NCBI GenBank assembly: GCA_965233705.1
Contig: CBDDTF010000003.1
Span: forward strand, 1,612,001 to 1,676,000
Source of the DNA: Algihabitans sp965233705
Lineage (GTDB): Bacteria; Pseudomonadota; Alphaproteobacteria; Kiloniellales; DSM-21159
Direction: 5' to 3'
Length of the DNA: 64,000 nucleotides
This document shows, in pieces, positions 7,943 to 16,461 of this stretch (within the stretch, counting starts at the first letter, position 1; every line of letters begins with the position of its first letter). A program made the position numbers and the translations under genes. The notes beneath the pieces are model-generated. The model was not told the origin of the DNA. It did not search any database and saw only the letters and a list, made by a program, of their open reading frames with translations.

Positions 7943-10000
7943 TCAGGCGGCGATCTCGTCGGTGGCCGGGTCGTCGCCGGGGTCGATCTCGGTGTCAGCG
8001 CCGGGCGCGTCGTCTTCCCCGACATCATCGTCATCGACATTGTCGTCGTCTGGCTCTGGCGCGGCGAAGGCCATGCCAGCCGGCGCCCAATCGTCGAGCG
8101 CGCCCCGGTGCTTAGCATCGACCGGTGTGGTGTCGTGGATCAGCCCGTCGCAGAGATCGACCAGTTCCGATTTCTTGGCCTTGAAGTCCTTCGACAGCTT
8201 GGCCGCGACGTCGCCGCCCACCGTTTCCTTCAGGAAGGCGATGAGCTGGTCCTTCTTGATCCGGGCGAAGAAGCTCTCGCCCGTCGGTTTCCAATAGTCG
8301 CGGATGTTGAGATCCATCTCATGGGCGACCAGGGCCGTGAGCGTCGCCGTACTGGTCATGGATTCCACGGTCATTGCCACGGCGAACGCGACGAGCCGCT
8401 CGCGCTCGTCCGGCTCCAGCGCCTTGAACGTGCCCCAGTTTGCGATGAGGCCGGCGCCGTCGAAGATGTCGGTGCGCAGCGCCCGTTCGGCATGATCGAG
8501 AAGCGCCGCCGCCGTGGTTTCGCCAAGCTCGCCCCGTTTGACCCGCAGATCGGCTTTGCTGGCCTGCAAGGTCGTGCCGTGGGGCGACGCGAAGACCGGC
8601 CCGAAGATGCGCCGCACCAGGATGAACTGGTGCATGAGGATTGCCGTCTCCGGGGTCTCCGCAAGGGCCGCCTGAAGCGCCTGGGCCTTGTAGACGGCAA
8701 GATCGCTGCGGAGCCCGAGGCCATAGCCAGGCGCTGCTTTCGGCGCATCGTCGTCATCGCCGTCAAGATCGGCGCTGCCACCCGCGCCGCCCTCTCCGGC
8801 GCCGGTGGCGCCCGCTGTCAGGGCCCGGACTTTCTTGCGGTCCTCCTTGCGGACGAGCCCTTCATGCACCGTCACACCGTCATGGGAGGGATAGAGGATG
8901 CAGCCGGCGACTGCCTTCTGCTCGGCCGTGAAGGCCCGTTCGACGTCGCGCAGGTCGTCGAGCCGTTCCTCGATGGCGTCATAGCGTTCGGAGTCGTCGT
9001 CGCTCCAGTCTTCGGCGTCGGCGTTCTTTTCGAGGAGGCTGTCGAGCTCTTCCTCAAGTCTGGCGCGTTCGGCCTGTTCTTCCAGGCTCCTCTCGACGAT
9101 CTTGCCGTAGATGCGGTCGAAGCCGTGCATCAAGTCGTAGGCATAGCCCTCATGGGCTTCGACCCAGGACCAGCCGTCGGCGGTGAGCCGGTCGACCTCT
9201 TCCGCAAGCTTAGCGTCGCGCAGGGTGGCCAGAAGCTTGAGATCGGTGAGATGCGCCTCGTCGCTGAAGAGGTCGCGCTCCACCGTGCCGCCGGCGGCTT
9301 CATAGGCGTCCAGCGTCACGAATTTGACAATGGCGTCACCGCTTGAGACAGCGTTCTCGTAGAGCATCTTGCGCACCGAATGGGTCGAGAAATGTCCGCC
9401 TTCGTCGATGGCCTTGAAGACGCGCTCCTGCCGGGCCAGATCGGGGCAGCCGGCGAAGAGCTTGGCAATGTCGAGGCTGATCTCGCCCGCGCGTAGCGCC
9501 TTGCGGACGCAGGGCGCGGCCTGGCCGAGCGAGAGGCGCTGGCGCACGGCCCGCTCGGTGGCGCCGAAGCGCTTTGCGATCTCCTCGACACTGAGGCCCA
9601 GGGCGTCGAGCTTGGCGAAGGCCTCGAAATCGTCGATCGGGCTGAGGGCTTCACGGACGATGTTCTCCGCAAGCGCTTCTTCGGAAGCGTCGGCGTCGTC
9701 GCTGGGGACGATCCGGCAGGGGAACTCTTGCGTCTTGGCGAAATGCCCTTCCTTGGTCAGCAGGCGGAGCGCCGCGAGGCGCCGTCCGCCATAGCGGACC
9801 TCGTACTTCCCGGCATTGGCCTCGGACGGACGCACGCCAAGATTTTGCAGGAGGCCGCGCGAGCGGATCGAGGCGACCAAAAGGTCATCCGCCGTATTCG
9901 GCTTGGTCTTGCGCGGATTCTCGCGGGACATCACGAGCTTGGAAAGCGGGAGATGCACGGTCTCCCCGATTTCGTGCCGTGGGGTCTGGTGCTGGGCCAT
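7943..10000 (-). CDS. Large ParB-like partition/nuclease-domain protein
   Basis: A 685-aa protein. Residues ~12-110 form a ParB-like domain: VHLPLSKLVMSRENPRK, then the RYGGRRLAAL box, then ENIVREALSPIDDFEAF, the typical ParB box III-like segment. An HTH region follows (LSVEEIAKRFGATERAVRQRL, residues ~130-155). Beyond that are ~450 residues with a charged middle and a very acidic C-terminus. This is much longer than chromosomal ParB (~300 aa) and matches the long ParB/RepB/Spo0J-family proteins of plasmids and ICEs. No ParA is adjacent, so a regulatory or nuclease role is as likely as partition. The start follows GAAGGAGAC. Confidence 0.8.
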   Translation of the reverse strand: MAQHQTPRHEIGETVHLPLSKLVMSRENPRKTKPNTADDLLVASIRSRGLLQNLGVRPSEANAGKYEVRYGGRRLAALRLLTKEGHFAKTQEFPCRIVPSDDADASEEALAENIVREALSPIDDFEAFAKLDALGLSVEEIAKRFGATERAVRQRLSLGQAAPCVRKALRAGEISLDIAKLFAGCPDLARQERVFKAIDEGGHFSTHSVRKMLYENAVSSGDAIVKFVTLDAYEAAGGTVERDLFSDEAHLTDLKLLATLRDAKLAEEVDRLTADGWSWVEAHEGYAYDLMHGFDRIYGKIVERSLEEQAERARLEEELDSLLEKNADAEDWSDDDSERYDAIEERLDDLRDVERAFTAEQKAVAGCILYPSHDGVTVHEGLVRKEDRKKVRALTAGATGAGEGGAGGSADLDGDDDDAPKAAPGYGLGLRSDLAVYKAQALQAALAETPETAILMHQFILVRRIFGPVFASPHGTTLQASKADLRVKRGELGETTAAALLDHAERALRTDIFDGAGLIANWGTFKALEPDERERLVAFAVAMTVESMTSTATLTALVAHEMDLNIRDYWKPTGESFFARIKKDQLIAFLKETVGGDVAAKLSKDFKAKKSELVDLCDGLIHDTTPVDAKHRGALDDWAPAGMAFAAPEPDDDNVDDDDVGEDDAPGADTEIDPGDDPATDEIAA

Positions 10001-10357
10001 GAGTCAGTCTCCTTCAGGTTGAAGTTTTGAGGAGAAGCTCCGGCCCCTTTGCTTTCCGGGAAGCCGGGCTTCGCCCGGCTGGAACAGGACTTTTACTTTT
10101 GGGGAAGGGCGCACCCTCCGCGCGGCGAGCAGCGAAAAGCAGGCTCGCGGCGCCCTCACCGGACAAAGATTTTGCGCAGGGCTGAGGGATCATGTCCCGG
10201 ATGAGCGACGACCGCGCGGAGTGCGGGCTCAGATGAATGATGTCTGGCGACCAGGCGGGTGAGATGATGCGACAGTGAGCCGTTTGGGTAAGCCGCATTC
10301 CTTAAGGTCGCGGTCAGTAATTTAACTTCGTGGCTGAGAGGGTTTAGATAGTGACTT
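10001..10357. other. Non-coding gap at the edge of the plasmid-type block
   Basis: No convincing gene is seen. It holds a hairpin at 10062-10080 (8-bp stem AGCCGGGC, 3-base loop) without a clear T tract, and the leader of the ParB-like gene. It may contain that gene's promoter, but no clear -35/-10 pair could be named. Confidence 0.4.
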
Positions 10358-10903
10358 TCAAGTAATCCCCGCTGCGTCGGTCCATTCAAGGATGAGCTGA
10401 CGCGCTGTCAGAGGAACGACACCGGCCTGCATCAATCGGGCTGCAACCGGAGAGTTTTGCAAGTCGAGAAGTCCATTGCATAGATCGAATAGAACATAGA
10501 CGTCATATGCCTCTCCCAATGCGCCGAGGGCGGCTTGAGCCAAAGAGCCCTCCGGCCACCCGCCCGCGAGAATTAGGCAATGTCGGCGCTGTTCGGAGAT
10601 CGTTTGGCGGAGACGGTCATCCTTCCATGGATTGATGACTGATCGCTGCAATCGGGCTTCTTTCGGTATGAGGAGATCCAGCGGAGAGTTCGAGTGTTCA
10701 TGCTCTTTACTGGCCATAAAAGAAATAAATGCGGGAATGGAAAGCTCGACCGCTTTGCTCAAAACCTCTTGGTGGGCGGTGCCCACGACTGGCGCTTCGG
10801 GCGCTATGCCCGGCGACGTTTCCGCAAAGTCGATGAACAGCAGGCAAGAAGCCCCCGGGTCGAGGAGCGCCAAGTTTCCCTTCCTGTTTACCCGGTTTGC
10901 CAT
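10358..10903 (-). CDS. Isochorismatase-fold protein lacking the catalytic cysteine
   Basis: A 181-aa protein with isochorismatase-like topology. An early strand ends in Asp (LLFIDFAE), and the late segment AQAALGALGEAYDVYVLFD matches the family's helix-strand after the nucleophile. In active family members that segment carries a Cys in a T-x-x-C-V context; here the aligned stretch reads WPEGSLAQAAL, with Ser in the Cys position. It is therefore probably non-catalytic, or catalytically altered. The gene is isolated between the plasmid-type block and the Rieske/copper unit and has no obvious partner. Confidence 0.5.
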   Translation of the reverse strand: MANRVNRKGNLALLDPGASCLLFIDFAETSPGIAPEAPVVGTAHQEVLSKAVELSIPAFISFMASKEHEHSNSPLDLLIPKEARLQRSVINPWKDDRLRQTISEQRRHCLILAGGWPEGSLAQAALGALGEAYDVYVLFDLCNGLLDLQNSPVAARLMQAGVVPLTARQLILEWTDAAGIT

Positions 10904-11162
10904 GCTATTCCTAATTCCGCGTTCCTGGTTATTGGGAGATCGGATCGTTATCAGCCGATGGAGTATCTTGGCACTTTGCGGTGCTGACGCCGCGACGCTG
11001 GCATGCCCCGTGGGAAGCGATGCGGCTTACCGACCTCGCCCTCGCAATTGGCGCCAAGCCCTCGGTGTTGCTGGACTTGCTCGACGAATTCTGTCTCCCT
11101 TTCGCCACACAGGTCTTTGGAAGATTCCGCCGCAACCATCCGCGGAGTGTCAGGTCCCCGTC

Positions 11163-11753
11163 TCACCCGATCCGGACACGGATATCGTCCAGGAACGTAT
11201 AGGGCGGGACGTCGAGATTGCGCGGCGCCGGTCCCCGCCGGACGCGGCCTGACGTGTCATAAACGGACCCGTGGCAGGGGCAAAACCACCCCCCGTATTT
11301 GCCGTGAGGATCACTCGATTTCTGTCCGAGCGGCACGCAGCCAAGATGTGTGCAGACACCCACGACGATCAGCCATTCCGGCCGCTGCACGCGCGCGGCA
11401 TCTGCCGTCGGATCAATCAGGTCCGGGTTGTCGTCGTCGGCCCTTGCGCGTTCGATCTCATCGGCGGTGCGGCGGATGATAAACACCGGCTGGCCTCGCC
11501 ATTTCACGGTAATGCGCTGGCCCATTTGGATGGGGGCAAGGTCGAACTCGGTCGACGACAGGGCGAGAATGTCCGCCGATGGGTTCATGCTGTCGATAAA
11601 CGGCCACAGGGCAGCCACCGCGCCGACCGCCGCCATGGTGCCGGCCGTGACGTAGAGAAAATCGCGCCGTTTGACTTCCGAAGATTTGAAACCGGAAGAT
11701 GGGCGATCAGTTGTCGCAGACGTCACTCTTATCAGTCCTTTCCGTGTCGCCAC
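11163..11753 (-). CDS. petA: Rieske iron-sulfur protein (cytochrome bc1 type)
   Basis: A 196-aa ubiquinol-cytochrome c reductase iron-sulfur subunit. A twin-arginine-like RRDFLY at 29-34 precedes one N-terminal membrane segment (35-52). The cluster-binding motifs are CTHLGC (134-139) and CPCHGS (158-163), giving ligands C134, H136, C158 and H161 and a disulfide pair C139/C160. Length and motifs fit PetA. No petB or petC lies in the window, so this is a lone, probably supplementary copy at the end of the copper unit. It may replace a copper-damaged Fe-S subunit (inference). Confidence 0.9.
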   Translation of the reverse strand: MATRKGLIRVTSATTDRPSSGFKSSEVKRRDFLYVTAGTMAAVGAVAALWPFIDSMNPSADILALSSTEFDLAPIQMGQRITVKWRGQPVFIIRRTADEIERARADDDNPDLIDPTADAARVQRPEWLIVVGVCTHLGCVPLGQKSSDPHGKYGGWFCPCHGSVYDTSGRVRRGPAPRNLDVPPYTFLDDIRVRIG

Positions 11754-11783
11754 CCTTGTATTGCTGCTTATGATAGATACGCC

Positions 11784-12449
11784 TCATGGCCGATCCTGTT
11801 CGACGGCCGACCTGCCCATGATATCTTGCAGGCGCGGCACGAAGCGGGGTACTCGTGCGGCATATCGTCGATAGGCGTCACCCATCTCGGCTTCAACCTC
11901 CCGCTCCTCCCGCAGAGCAAGCCGCCAGTACATGACGAGCAGCACCGGAAACATTGCGAGGGTGAGGATGGTCGGCCATTGGAATAGGAAACCGATCAGG
12001 ATCAGGACGAAGCCGACATATTGCGGATGGCGAATGCGGGCATAGGGTCCGGTCTCCGCCAGCGCTCCGGTCCGCTGCGCTTGATAGAGGACGCGCCAAG
12101 CGGCCGAGAGCAGAATGAACCCGCCGCCGATGAAGACAAAACTCAGTAGGTGAAACGGCCCGAAATGCGGATTCCCCTTCCAGCCGAACAGCATTTCCAA
12201 AAGATGGCCGGAATCGTGGGCAAGCCAGTCGATGTCGGGGTAATTGGTCTGCAACCAGCCGGACAGGAAATAGATGGTGAGCGGAAAGCCGTACATCTCG
12301 GTGAAGAGCGCGACGAGGAAAGCGCTGAAAGCGCCGAAGGACCGCCAGTCCCTGCCGGTCTTCGGCTTAAAGAAGCTGAACGCAAACAGAATGAAAATCG
12401 CGGAGTTAATGACGACCAGAAGCCATAGACCGTAGGAGCTTGTTTCCAT
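11784..12449 (-). CDS. Isoprenylcysteine-carboxyl-methyltransferase-like membrane protein
   Basis: A 221-aa integral membrane protein with about five to six membrane segments. The C-terminal catalytic signature of the ICMT/PEMT fold is present: GPYARIRHPQYVGF, then a Pro-containing hydrophobic helix, then EEREVEAEMGDAYRRY. The ATG at 12449 is preferred over an upstream in-frame start because it sits 2 bases after the preceding gene. Bacterial relatives (often annotated methyltransferase family protein) are common in metal-resistance clusters. The substrate is unknown; lipid or protein S/N-methylation are possibilities. Confidence 0.75.
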   Translation of the reverse strand: METSSYGLWLLVVINSAIFILFAFSFFKPKTGRDWRSFGAFSAFLVALFTEMYGFPLTIYFLSGWLQTNYPDIDWLAHDSGHLLEMLFGWKGNPHFGPFHLLSFVFIGGGFILLSAAWRVLYQAQRTGALAETGPYARIRHPQYVGFVLILIGFLFQWPTILTLAMFPVLLVMYWRLALREEREVEAEMGDAYRRYAARVPRFVPRLQDIMGRSAVEQDRP

Positions 12450-12451
12450 GG

Positions 12452-12703
12452 TTAGTCCTCGTCCGGATTTGTCGGTGCGTCGTGACCATGACCACCGCCA
12501 TGGCCGCCGTGCCCACCGTGCATGAAGAGATGCATGCCGATACAAAAGACGAGCAGGCCGATGAGTATGCCGCTTCCCGTGAACACATGGGCGCGATGCT
12601 CATAGAGCAGGAGGAAGCCAGCGATCCCCAGGAAAACGAGAAGGACGATACCGGCGCGCGAACGCCAGAACCGTGGATGGGATTGGGTCGATCGATTGTT
12701 CAT
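12452..12703 (-). CDS. DUF2933-type His-rich mini-membrane protein
   Basis: An 83-aa protein with two hydrophobic segments (about 18-35 and 42-58) and a Gly/His-rich tail, GGHGGHGGGHGHD. It matches the DUF2933 family found beside copper/heavy-metal ATPases. The ATG at 12703 overlaps the stop of the upstream DUF1622 gene in an ATGA junction and is preferred over longer readings. The tail could bind Cu or Zn (inference). A shorter protein with a similar GHGGHGGHGGGG tail is encoded at 21192-21359. Confidence 0.75.
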   Translation of the reverse strand: MNNRSTQSHPRFWRSRAGIVLLVFLGIAGFLLLYEHRAHVFTGSGILIGLLVFCIGMHLFMHGGHGGHGGGHGHDAPTNPDED

Positions 12704-13089
12704 GCTGTTCTCCGCTCCGCCGACCCCTGCGCGCGGGCTTTCGCCCGCTCCCAAGGCCAGCAGCCGTCCAGTTCCACGTCGATGGAGAAGCTGAGAAAAG
12801 TACGGATGGCGACAAGGGCGCCAAGAACCGCGATGTTCGATAGAGACGGCTCAAGCACAAGCGAACGCAATATGTCGGCAGCCACCAGAAGCTCGAGCGC
12901 GATCAGCGTGCTGCGGCCAAGTTCTCGCCGAAATGACGCATAGCGCTGTTCCGTTCTGTCGCGCACGTAAATGACGAACGTTTTCCCGGCGCTCCACGCA
13001 AATCCACCTGCAATGACCGCGAGCGCCGCCAGTTCCAGACCAACGATCGTCCACGTGACCAAGGCTTCCATGGCGCTGCCGATGATCAT
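12700..13089 (-). CDS. DUF1622 membrane protein
   Basis: A 129-aa membrane protein with about three hydrophobic segments (8-30, 55-75, 82-100). The sequence around RRELGRSTLIALELLVAADI is characteristic of the DUF1622 family. It lies in the copA-cupredoxin transcription unit and overlaps the following DUF2933 gene by 4 bases. Molecular function is not established for the family; a membrane-stress or metal-related role is suggested only by location. Confidence 0.75.
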   Translation of the reverse strand: MIIGSAMEALVTWTIVGLELAALAVIAGGFAWSAGKTFVIYVRDRTEQRYASFRRELGRSTLIALELLVAADILRSLVLEPSLSNIAVLGALVAIRTFLSFSIDVELDGCWPWERAKARAQGSAERRTA

Positions 13090-13097
13090 GTCATTCC

Positions 13098-13475
13098 CTA
13101 TTCGACGACCAGCTTGCCGCGGAACATGCCCATGGCGCAGGCGAAGTCGTACTCGCCCGGCGTGTCGGGGACGAACTCGACGGGTACGGTCTCGCCCGTG
13201 GGCAGGTCGGCGCTCTTGTTGAAGTCGGTGAAGATGACCTTCTCCGAACAGGCGGCCGTCTCCTCGCGCCGAAAGTTGAGGCGTACGGGCTTGCCGTGCC
13301 GGACGATGATGGTGTCAGGCGTATAACCACCCTTGACGAGCACCATGACTTCCTGGTGCCCGCTCGACGTCTCGGCGGCCCGTACCCCCTTGGCGCGCTT
13401 CAGCCAGAAGAACCAGACGATGAAAGCGACGAGCACGAGCCCGCCAATGAGAACGATCCAGCGATCCGGCGTCAT
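13098..13475 (-). CDS. Membrane-anchored cupredoxin-like protein
   Basis: A 125-aa protein with one N-terminal membrane anchor (residues 7-25) and a periplasm-facing cupredoxin domain: a beta-rich body, then EYDFACAMGMFRGKLVVE at the end. The C-x-M-G-M pattern supplies the Cys and Met expected of a type 1 or modified copper site. The gene overlaps the end of the copper ATPase in an ATGA junction, which implies coupled translation. Likely role: periplasmic copper binding or hand-over next to the exporter. It has no partner oxidase in the window. Confidence 0.8.
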   Translation of the reverse strand: MTPDRWIVLIGGLVLVAFIVWFFWLKRAKGVRAAETSSGHQEVMVLVKGGYTPDTIIVRHGKPVRLNFRREETAACSEKVIFTDFNKSADLPTGETVPVEFVPDTPGEYDFACAMGMFRGKLVVE

Positions 13476-16021
13476 TTGACGGCCCTCCTCGGTTCGAAAA
13501 AGCGCAAGCGGTTGGCGTTTGTGACGACGGTCACCGAGCTGAACGCCATCGCTGCAGCGGCAATCAGGGGCGACAGCAGTAACCCGAAGAACGGATACAA
13601 CAGACCCATGGCGACCGGGATGCCGGCGGTGTTATAGCCGAAGGCGCCGACAAGGTTCTGGCGAACGTTTTTCATCGTCGCCCGGCTGATCTCGATGGCT
13701 GTGACCACACCGATCAGACTGCCCTTGATCAGCGTGACATCGCTTGCCTCGATCGCAACGTCGGTGCCGGTGCCAATGGCGAAACCGACATCCGCCTGCG
13801 CCAGCGCCGGAGCGTCGTTGATCCCATCTCCCACCATGCCGACCCGCTTGCCCTCGAGCTGGAGTTTTTGCACCTCGTGAGCCTTATCGTCCGGCAGAAC
13901 TTCGGCTAGCACCCGATCGACGTGAACCTCGCGGGCGATGGCGTCAGCCGTGCGCTGATTGTCGCCGGTGAGCATGACCACCTCGATGCCCATCTTTTTC
14001 AGGAGATCGATGGCTTCCTTTGAATCCGGCTTGACGGTGTCTGCCACAGCGACCAAGCCAGCGGCCTTACCGTCGACCGCGACGTACATCGGCGTCTTGC
14101 CTTCGGTGGCCAGGCGTTCCCAGTCGGCTGTCAGGGCATCAATCTCGATGCTGCGATCGCGCATCAGCTTGGCGTTGCCCAGCAGCACGTCCCTGCCGCC
14201 GATGCCGCCGCTGACACCGTGACCAGGAATGGCAGCAAAACCTTCGGCACTCGTCAGATCGAGGCCGCGATCCTCCGCGCCTTTGACGATCGCCTCACCC
14301 AGGGGATGTTCGGAGCCGCGCTCCAAGGATGCGGCAAGGCGCAGGACCTCTGTCTCGTCGGAACCTTCGGCCGTGACGACATCGGTGAGCGCCGGTTCGC
14401 CCCGGGTGATGGTGCCGGTCTTGTCGAGGATCAGAGAATCGAGTTTTTCTGAGGTCTGGAGTGCGTCACCTGAGCGGATCAGAATGCCGTTTTCCGCCCC
14501 CTTGCCGATCCCGACCGTGAGCGAGGTCGGTGTTGCGAGGCCCAACGCACAGGGGCAGGCGATGATCAGTGTGGTGACGAGGACGATGGTCGCATAGATG
14601 ATCCTGGGCTCAGGCCCGATCAAATACCAAGCCACGAAGGCCAGAATGCCGAGGATCATCACCGTCGGCACGAAATAGCCGGACACCAGGTCTACGACCC
14701 GCTGTATTGGGGCCTTCGACCCTTGCGCGTCCTTGACCATGCGAATGATGCTGGCGAGTGCGGTGTCCTTGCCCACCTTGGTGGCGCGGAATTGAAAGCT
14801 GCCGGTCTTGTTCAGCGTGCCGCCGATCACCTCGTCGCCGACCTGCTTCTCGATCGGGATGGACTCGCCCGTGATCATCGACTCGTCGACGGCGCTCGAT
14901 CCCTCGGTCAGTGTGCCGTCAACCGGAATCTTGTCGCCCGGCCGCACGATGACGATGTCGCCAACGACGACTTCTTCCACCGGGAGGTCGACCTCCTTAC
15001 CGTCGCGGAGGACCCGCGCCGTTTTGGCCTGAAGGCTCATCAGCTTTTTGATCGCTTCCGAGGTTCGCCCCTTTGCTTTCAACTCCAGCGCCAGGCCCAG
15101 AACGACCAGGGCGATCACGACGGTCGTGACGTCCCAGAACACCTCCGCTAGCGCGGCTGTCGGAAACATCTGCGGATAAACCACCGCGACCACCGAGTAG
15201 ACGAAGGCTGCGGTGACGCCGATCGCAATCAGCGTGTGCATGTTGGCGGAACGGTGTTTGAGCCCGTCCCACATGCCAGTGAAGAACTGCGAGCCGGACC
15301 AGACGAGCACCGGCAGCGTCAATACGCCCAGCAGCGCCCAGACGATACGCCGCGTCTCGCTGCCCATGGGCATCCAGTCACGAAGGCCAGGGATCAGGTC
15401 GGGATAGCTCAGTCCCATGACCGGTATCGACACAGCGGCGGCGAACCAGAATTTGCGCATCAGCGTGCGATATTCTTCGTTGCGCGCTACGTCTTCTGGA
15501 TCGAGGTCTTCTTCGACGGCGGCTTTGATCTTGGCCGGCTTCGGTTCAACAATTTTGTGGCCTGCCGACTCGATCGCGCGACGGATGGCTGCAAAATCGA
15601 CGACCTCCGGCTGGTACTCAACGTCGACCGCATTTGGTCCAAGATTGGCCCGTGCCGCGACCACGCCGGGTGTCATTTGTAGGGCGAGTTCGATCCGGGT
15701 GACGCAGGAGGCGCAATGCATGTTCTTGATGAGCAGACGGGTCTTGGCGGTGGCAACGCTGTACCCCGCGGACCGAATGGCGCCGGCCAGTTTGGCGACC
15801 GAAGTCTTATCGGGGTCGTAGTCGATGCCGGCGCTCCCGGTGGACAGGTTCACCTGCGCCGCCTTGACGCCGGAGACGTCCCTGAGCGCCTTTTCTACCA
15901 TGGGCGGACAATGCCGACAGGTCATGCCGCCGACCGACAGGTCGATATGTGCGGCCCGACCAAGTAAATCCGAGGTTGACGGCTGCCCTCGTCGCTCCGA
16001 GATCTCGACCACCTTCTCCAT
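13472..16021 (-). CDS. copA: Cu(I)-exporting P1B-type ATPase (CPC type)
   Basis: An 849-aa copper ATPase. Two N-terminal heavy-metal-associated domains carry CxxC (C35/C38 in GGMTCRHC; C103/C106 in MHCASC). The core shows TGES (actuator), the transmembrane IACPCALGLATPTS, the phosphorylated DKTGT and GDGINDAPAL in the P domain, all intact and typical of P1B-1. The ATG at 16021 is chosen because AGAGGAG precedes it; the frame is open upstream to 16210, but that stretch contains the ECF-type promoter at 16161-16186. Role: ATP-driven Cu+ efflux to the periplasm. It heads a unit continuing through cupredoxin, DUF1622, DUF2933, the ICMT-like gene and petA. Confidence 0.95.
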   Translation of the reverse strand: MEKVVEISERRGQPSTSDLLGRAAHIDLSVGGMTCRHCPPMVEKALRDVSGVKAAQVNLSTGSAGIDYDPDKTSVAKLAGAIRSAGYSVATAKTRLLIKNMHCASCVTRIELALQMTPGVVAARANLGPNAVDVEYQPEVVDFAAIRRAIESAGHKIVEPKPAKIKAAVEEDLDPEDVARNEEYRTLMRKFWFAAAVSIPVMGLSYPDLIPGLRDWMPMGSETRRIVWALLGVLTLPVLVWSGSQFFTGMWDGLKHRSANMHTLIAIGVTAAFVYSVVAVVYPQMFPTAALAEVFWDVTTVVIALVVLGLALELKAKGRTSEAIKKLMSLQAKTARVLRDGKEVDLPVEEVVVGDIVIVRPGDKIPVDGTLTEGSSAVDESMITGESIPIEKQVGDEVIGGTLNKTGSFQFRATKVGKDTALASIIRMVKDAQGSKAPIQRVVDLVSGYFVPTVMILGILAFVAWYLIGPEPRIIYATIVLVTTLIIACPCALGLATPTSLTVGIGKGAENGILIRSGDALQTSEKLDSLILDKTGTITRGEPALTDVVTAEGSDETEVLRLAASLERGSEHPLGEAIVKGAEDRGLDLTSAEGFAAIPGHGVSGGIGGRDVLLGNAKLMRDRSIEIDALTADWERLATEGKTPMYVAVDGKAAGLVAVADTVKPDSKEAIDLLKKMGIEVVMLTGDNQRTADAIAREVHVDRVLAEVLPDDKAHEVQKLQLEGKRVGMVGDGINDAPALAQADVGFAIGTGTDVAIEASDVTLIKGSLIGVVTAIEISRATMKNVRQNLVGAFGYNTAGIPVAMGLLYPFFGLLLSPLIAAAAMAFSSVTVVTNANRLRFFEPRRAVK

Positions 16022-16160
16022 CGCACTCTCCTCTAGGATCGCAGTTTCACATCGCCGCCGGCTGAACTTGCGTTTGACGTCAGCATGCTTCGAACTTCCA
16101 CCCTGCCGCGCTCGGCAAGGTGTAGCTCCGCACCCTGTCGGGAAGCGAACCTGTGTCATA

Positions 16161-16186
16161 GACGGAGAAAATCGCAGCGCGTTACA
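16161..16186 (-). promoter_or_regulatory. ECF-type promoter TGTAACG-N15-CGTC upstream of copA
   Basis: On the minus strand TGTAACG (16186-16180), 15 bases, then CGTC (16164-16161), followed by TA. It matches five other copies in this window base for base in both boxes and in spacing. It lies about 140 bases upstream of the copA start. It is probably read by one of the Cys-rich ECF sigma factors encoded at 29.6 or 45.8 kb. Confidence 0.7.
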
Positions 16187-16254
16187 GAATGAATGCTTCC
16201 GGAAGGTCACCCCTAGGATCGCCGTAACGCGACTTTAGTCCCCCGTTCCCAATT

Positions 16255-16461
16255 TCAACCGGTTCCCATTGGGGTTCTGGCGGGCCGAGGCGAGGAGTAT
16301 CGTTCCGGGGCGGCTACGAAGAGCTTGTGGCAAGTATTCGAGCAAAAGAAGTAGGCCCAACCACCATACTCTTCCTGAACAGCCGCTTTCTCCAACGGCA
16401 GGCGCATGCCGCATACCGGGTCTGTGACGGTCACTTCCTTCTCGGGTTCGAAGTCCGTCAT
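16255..16461 (-). CDS. YHS-domain metal-binding protein
   Basis: A 68-aa protein. The YHS domain is nearly the whole protein: TDPVCGMRL, then a Tyr/Phe-rich strand, then YFFCSNTCHKLF. YHS domains occur in metal ATPases and as stand-alone proteins in copper, silver and mercury loci; the Cys residues are likely metal ligands. The start codon overlaps the stop of fabI by one base (TAATG), so translation is coupled. It is the last gene of the long PHA/acetate/metal unit. Confidence 0.85.
   Translation of the reverse strand: MTDFEPEKEVTVTDPVCGMRLPLEKAAVQEEYGGWAYFFCSNTCHKLFVAAPERYSSPRPARTPMGTG

Noticed and set aside
10981..11202. A possible 73-aa plus-strand protein between the isochorismatase-like and Rieske genes
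   Set aside because: No ribosome site, overlaps the Rieske gene, and no recognisable segment; may be debris at an element border.
16022..16210. N-terminal extension of copA by 63 codons
   Set aside because: It would place the ECF-type promoter inside the coding region, and the extra residues are not like any heavy-metal domain; the internal ATG has a strong ribosome site.
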